A stretch of 8,226 nucleotides of DNA, taken from positions 1 through 8,226 of the forward strand of contig NZ_DASWPE010000073.1 in NCBI RefSeq assembly GCF_036404135.1, in the 5' to 3' direction. Shown one piece after another: positions 6,042-8,226 of the stretch. A program made the translations under genes and the position numbers. Source of the DNA: Rhodopseudomonas_A sp036404135 (GTDB taxonomy: Bacteria; Pseudomonadota; Alphaproteobacteria; Rhizobiales; Xanthobacteraceae). The notes under the pieces are model-generated. The model did no database searches. It was not told the origin of the DNA and saw only the letters and a program-made list of their open reading frames with translations. Positions within the stretch are counted from its first letter, which is position 1, and every line of letters begins with the position of its first letter.

Positions 6042-6176
6042 AGGGATTGCCCTGATCTGGGATGTCCTTGCGCGTTTCAGGCAAGGCGGGTGCGGGGGCG
6101 CAAATTCGTGCGTCCGGAGCCATCCGCCGATTGCGCTGATCGGGCATCCAGGCCGCTTTAACCTAAAAGAAGAACC

Positions 6177-8000
<1,824 letters not shown>

Positions 8001-8039
8001 CCGCCGCTTTCACCGGCTCTCCTCCGGTTTCACGAATGC

Positions 8040-8077
8040 AGCCTGTCCTCGGGGTGATACCCGAGGGCAGGCTTTTT
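8040..8077 (+). terminator. Intrinsic terminator of typA
   Basis: Arms AGCCTGTCCTCGGG (8040-8053) and CCCGAGGGCAGGCT (8060-8073) form a 14-base stem with one G-T pair, a 6-base loop and a T-run at 8073-8077. It lies 40 bases after the typA stop codon. A second, small stem ACCGG/CCGGT (8012-8028) precedes it. On the minus strand the same hairpin has no long T-run, so it mainly serves typA. Confidence 0.9.
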
Positions 8078-8085
8078 CGTTGCGG

Positions 8086-8226
8086 CTAGCTGTGGAGCCT
8101 CAACAGGTTGTCCTCGGACAGACCGAGGCGACTGATGGGTGTTTGTGATTTTATCCCACCGTGTGGCCGATGCCAGTTGTATCTATGCAGCCAGACCGGC
8201 AGTTCGAGGGCGCGGCGTTGTGAGGT
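8086..8226 (-). CDS. IS481-type transposase, C-terminal end (partial at window end)
   Basis: On the minus strand the frame is open from the window edge to TAG (8088-8086), 46 residues. It contains YNWHRPHGGIKSQTPISRLG and the ending SEDNLLRLHS. This Y-N-x-x-R-P-H pattern is the conserved C-terminal part of the rve integrase core in IS481/IS3-group transposases, and the 'DNLLRLHS' tail fits IS481-family members of Rhizobiales. The DDE catalytic residues lie outside the window. It is convergent with typA and ends 9 bases from the typA terminator, so the edge of the element must be very close. The terminal inverted repeat could not be identified from one end alone. Confidence 0.8.
   Translation of the reverse strand, partial: TSQRRALELPVWLHRYNWHRPHGGIKSQTPISRLGLSEDNLLRLHS

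Larger units (their letters stand above)
5782..6176. other. 395-base spacer ahead of typA
   Basis: No supported gene lies here. The first part (5782-5960) is very GC-rich, with a 12-base palindrome CCGCGATCGCGG (5806-5817). No clear T-tailed terminator for the TAXI gene is seen. From about 5961 the base composition turns AT-rich and holds a candidate promoter (5963-5990), then a strong intrinsic terminator (6011-6041), then about 135 bases of leader to typA. A weak open frame (TTG 5872 or ATG 5929 to TGA 6180) overlaps the typA start codon as ATGA. It runs straight through the promoter and terminator and has no recognisable domain, so it is not called. Confidence 0.6.

Overview
The window looks like chromosomal DNA of an alphaproteobacterium, most likely of the Bradyrhizobium/Rhodopseudomonas group. 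This is inferred from the very high G+C content, the family content (a FATGUY-type single-domain receiver, a pcm-nlpD pair, a membrane-anchored TAXI protein) and GC-rich intergenic palindromes of the kind seen in that group. No species is claimed. Most genes are ordinary housekeeping or conserved genes. Nothing here amounts to a new defence or mobile system.

Layout, left to right. The C-terminal end of an IS110-family transposase (2-112, +) is followed by a repeat-rich spacer (113-354). A stand-alone receiver-domain response regulator (355-729, -) is divergent from pcm, a protein L-isoaspartyl methyltransferase (949-1599, +). Next comes a lipoprotein with two LysM domains and a LytM/M23 domain (1737-3158, +), which resembles NlpD and lacks most of the metallopeptidase active-site residues. 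A nested perfect palindrome (3176-3312) separates it from a minus-strand pair: a YkvA/DUF1232 protein (3388-3780) and a pterin-4a-carbinolamine dehydratase, phhB (3850-4155). Divergent from phhB is an orphan TAXI-type TRAP solute-binding protein held by two membrane segments (4324-5781, +). A 395-base spacer follows, with a candidate promoter and a strong intrinsic terminator ahead of typA/bipA (6177-8000, +). typA ends at a second strong terminator (8040-8077), and the window closes in the C-terminal end of an IS481-type transposase (8086-8226, -).

How the parts relate. pcm and nlpD are also neighbours in E. coli (surE-pcm-nlpD-rpoS), so this pair is a conserved remnant. The gene just upstream of pcm here is not surE but a response regulator next to an IS110 end. 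The NlpD-like protein probably regulates cell-wall amidases in the envelope. phhB and the DUF1232 gene may be one transcription unit. typA is monocistronic as far as can be seen. Two unrelated insertion-sequence ends bound the window, which marks both flanks as places of past insertion or rearrangement.
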